64,000 nt of DNA from Bugula neritina (taxonomy: Eukaryota > Bryozoa > Gymnolaemata > Cheilostomatida > Bugulidae). The notes beneath the pieces are model-generated. The model saw only the letters and a program-made list of their open reading frames with translations. It did not search any database and was not told the origin of the DNA. Shown here one piece after another: positions 62,908 through 64,000 of the stretch. How positions within the stretch are numbered: position 1 is the first letter of the stretch; each line of letters starts with the position of its first letter. The stretch covers positions 12,358,963-12,422,962 of the forward strand of contig OZ037770.1 in assembly GCA_964035545.1 (NCBI GenBank), given 5' to 3'. Made by a program: the position numbers and the translations under genes.

Positions 62908-64000
62908 AGAATTATTAGTCTACTGTGCTTGATTGTGTATATGTATGCAGCCCATTTATTAATTAAACAAACGCAAGTCTTTCTAACACCCATACTAAGG
63001 ACTTTCAACGATTTTCTGGTTTCAGCTGCATGCTGAATAAAATAACTATAACTTATAAAGCTATTCATTGTACGTTATGAGTTGTGTGTAGTCAATATTA
63101 TATGCTGGCTGTTGTTTAACAGGTATGTTTTTTGGTGCACAAATTTTTACCTGACTAAAGTTAGGTATAATACTATTATACATTATATATTAGATAATAA
63201 ATGTTCTCTTTCACCTGCTGCAAGTGCTTTTTATTAGCATAATATGCATGTTTCATATGCATCAAACAGTTCAATTACCGTCATTATATTTCCTCGTAAT
63301 TTTATTCAACTATTGAAACACCTTAATTATATGCTTCATAAAAGGGCTATACAATATTCAATCTCAGTATTATCTCAATTCTTTATTGAGTAGTCAAGCA
63401 AAAATTTACAAATATGTTTGGTAAAATGCAAAAATTAGTTTATAAAGTATTGTACGTGTTAAACCTGATTGTTGAGCGCATAAATTTTAACAAATTTTAA
63501 AACCAACCATAGTATACATTATAAATGTATTTTGCATTGTAAAACTGTGTTGTTTTACAAATCTTGAGCTTATACCAACTATGATTATTGGATGATCCCA
63601 GGTTCAGTGAGCTTCGGTTGGGTTAAAAAATCATTCAATGAAGTAAGCTGCAAATAAGGATGCTTGCACTTATCATGATAATTATTGTTGAAAACTAATA
63701 TGTTCCTAGAATAGACGCTTTATACTCTGCTGACAACAGCTCTTATTATATTGTAGTTTAATAGAAATGCAAAACTGTACATTATATGATGTACTAATCA
63801 GTGCATGCCATTATATTTGAAAAAATAAATGAAACATTTTTTGCCGCATAAGCTTTATTGCAATACTACAGATTTAAAAAGAAGGCAATATTTTCTATGA
63901 AAAGACAGGAGCAAACTGGATCAATGAAATCTTCCAAACAGATAAATCATCTTTTATCTATATTATACAATACTAGCTGTTTGGCATCCCGCCAAGTTAT
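62788..64000. other. Region after fucolectin copy 3
   Basis: Begins with a (TA)n array 28 nt after the stop codon, followed by AT-rich DNA. Possible AATAAA signals near 63035 and 63197. No further gene seen to the end of the window. Confidence 0.5.
62815..62904. repeat. (TA)n microsatellite, about 90 bp
   Basis: Uninterrupted TA dinucleotides, probably inside the 3' UTR of fucolectin copy 3. Confidence 0.95.

Overview
Organism. This is nuclear DNA of an invertebrate animal. Genes have many short exons with GT..AG introns in consistent phases. Intergenic DNA is AT-rich and full of microsatellites, a tRNA-derived SINE, short inverted-repeat elements and a decayed LINE. The protein types (DBHS/NONO, PAN plus fucolectin domains, class 3 lipase, short-chain dehydrogenases) do not fix the phylum. 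A lophotrochozoan-like animal is a guess only.

Layout. 0.4-2.2 kb: last two exons of a fucolectin-domain gene (+), whose 5' part lies outside the window. 2.2-8.1 kb: no gene seen, a hAT-like remnant and a 460-bp AGT array. 8.1-16.6 kb: DBHS splicing/paraspeckle-type RNA-binding protein (-), 11 coding exons, 604 aa. 18.9-20.8 kb: unrecognised 467-aa coiled-coil protein (+), head-to-head with DBHS. 21.8-25.8 kb (-) and 29.6-32.3 kb (+): an inverted, head-to-head pair of seven-exon SDR genes, each 257 aa. 33.9-38.3 kb: secreted class 3 lipase (+), seven exons, 422 aa. 39.3-41.6 kb: 785-aa single-exon repeat protein (-) of no family I recognise. 43.6-58.7 kb: a cluster of small two-coding-exon genes (+) for acidic proteins ending in a Cys-rich juxtamembrane segment and one C-terminal membrane span. 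Three are intact; one exon is a relic and one gene is doubtful. 52.3-54.6 kb (-) and 60.4-62.8 kb (+): two PAN/apple-plus-fucolectin genes, each interrupted by a different 2-base frameshift, lying around the last two membrane-protein genes.

The most novel content is the acidic tail-membrane family. It shares a rigid exon plan: a tiny untranslated exon, an intron just before the ATG, a variable acidic exon, and a final exon of exactly 159 nt in three members. It has grown by a segmental duplication of about 4.5-4.8 kb. The region from 39 to 63 kb looks like a fast-evolving, lineage-specific block. The genes from 8 to 38 kb look like conserved housekeeping or enzyme genes.

Splice models were built by eye from reading frame, GT/AG sites and comparison between paralogues. 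Multi-exon totals divide exactly by three for the DBHS, SDR and lipase genes, which supports them. No transcript data or database search was available.
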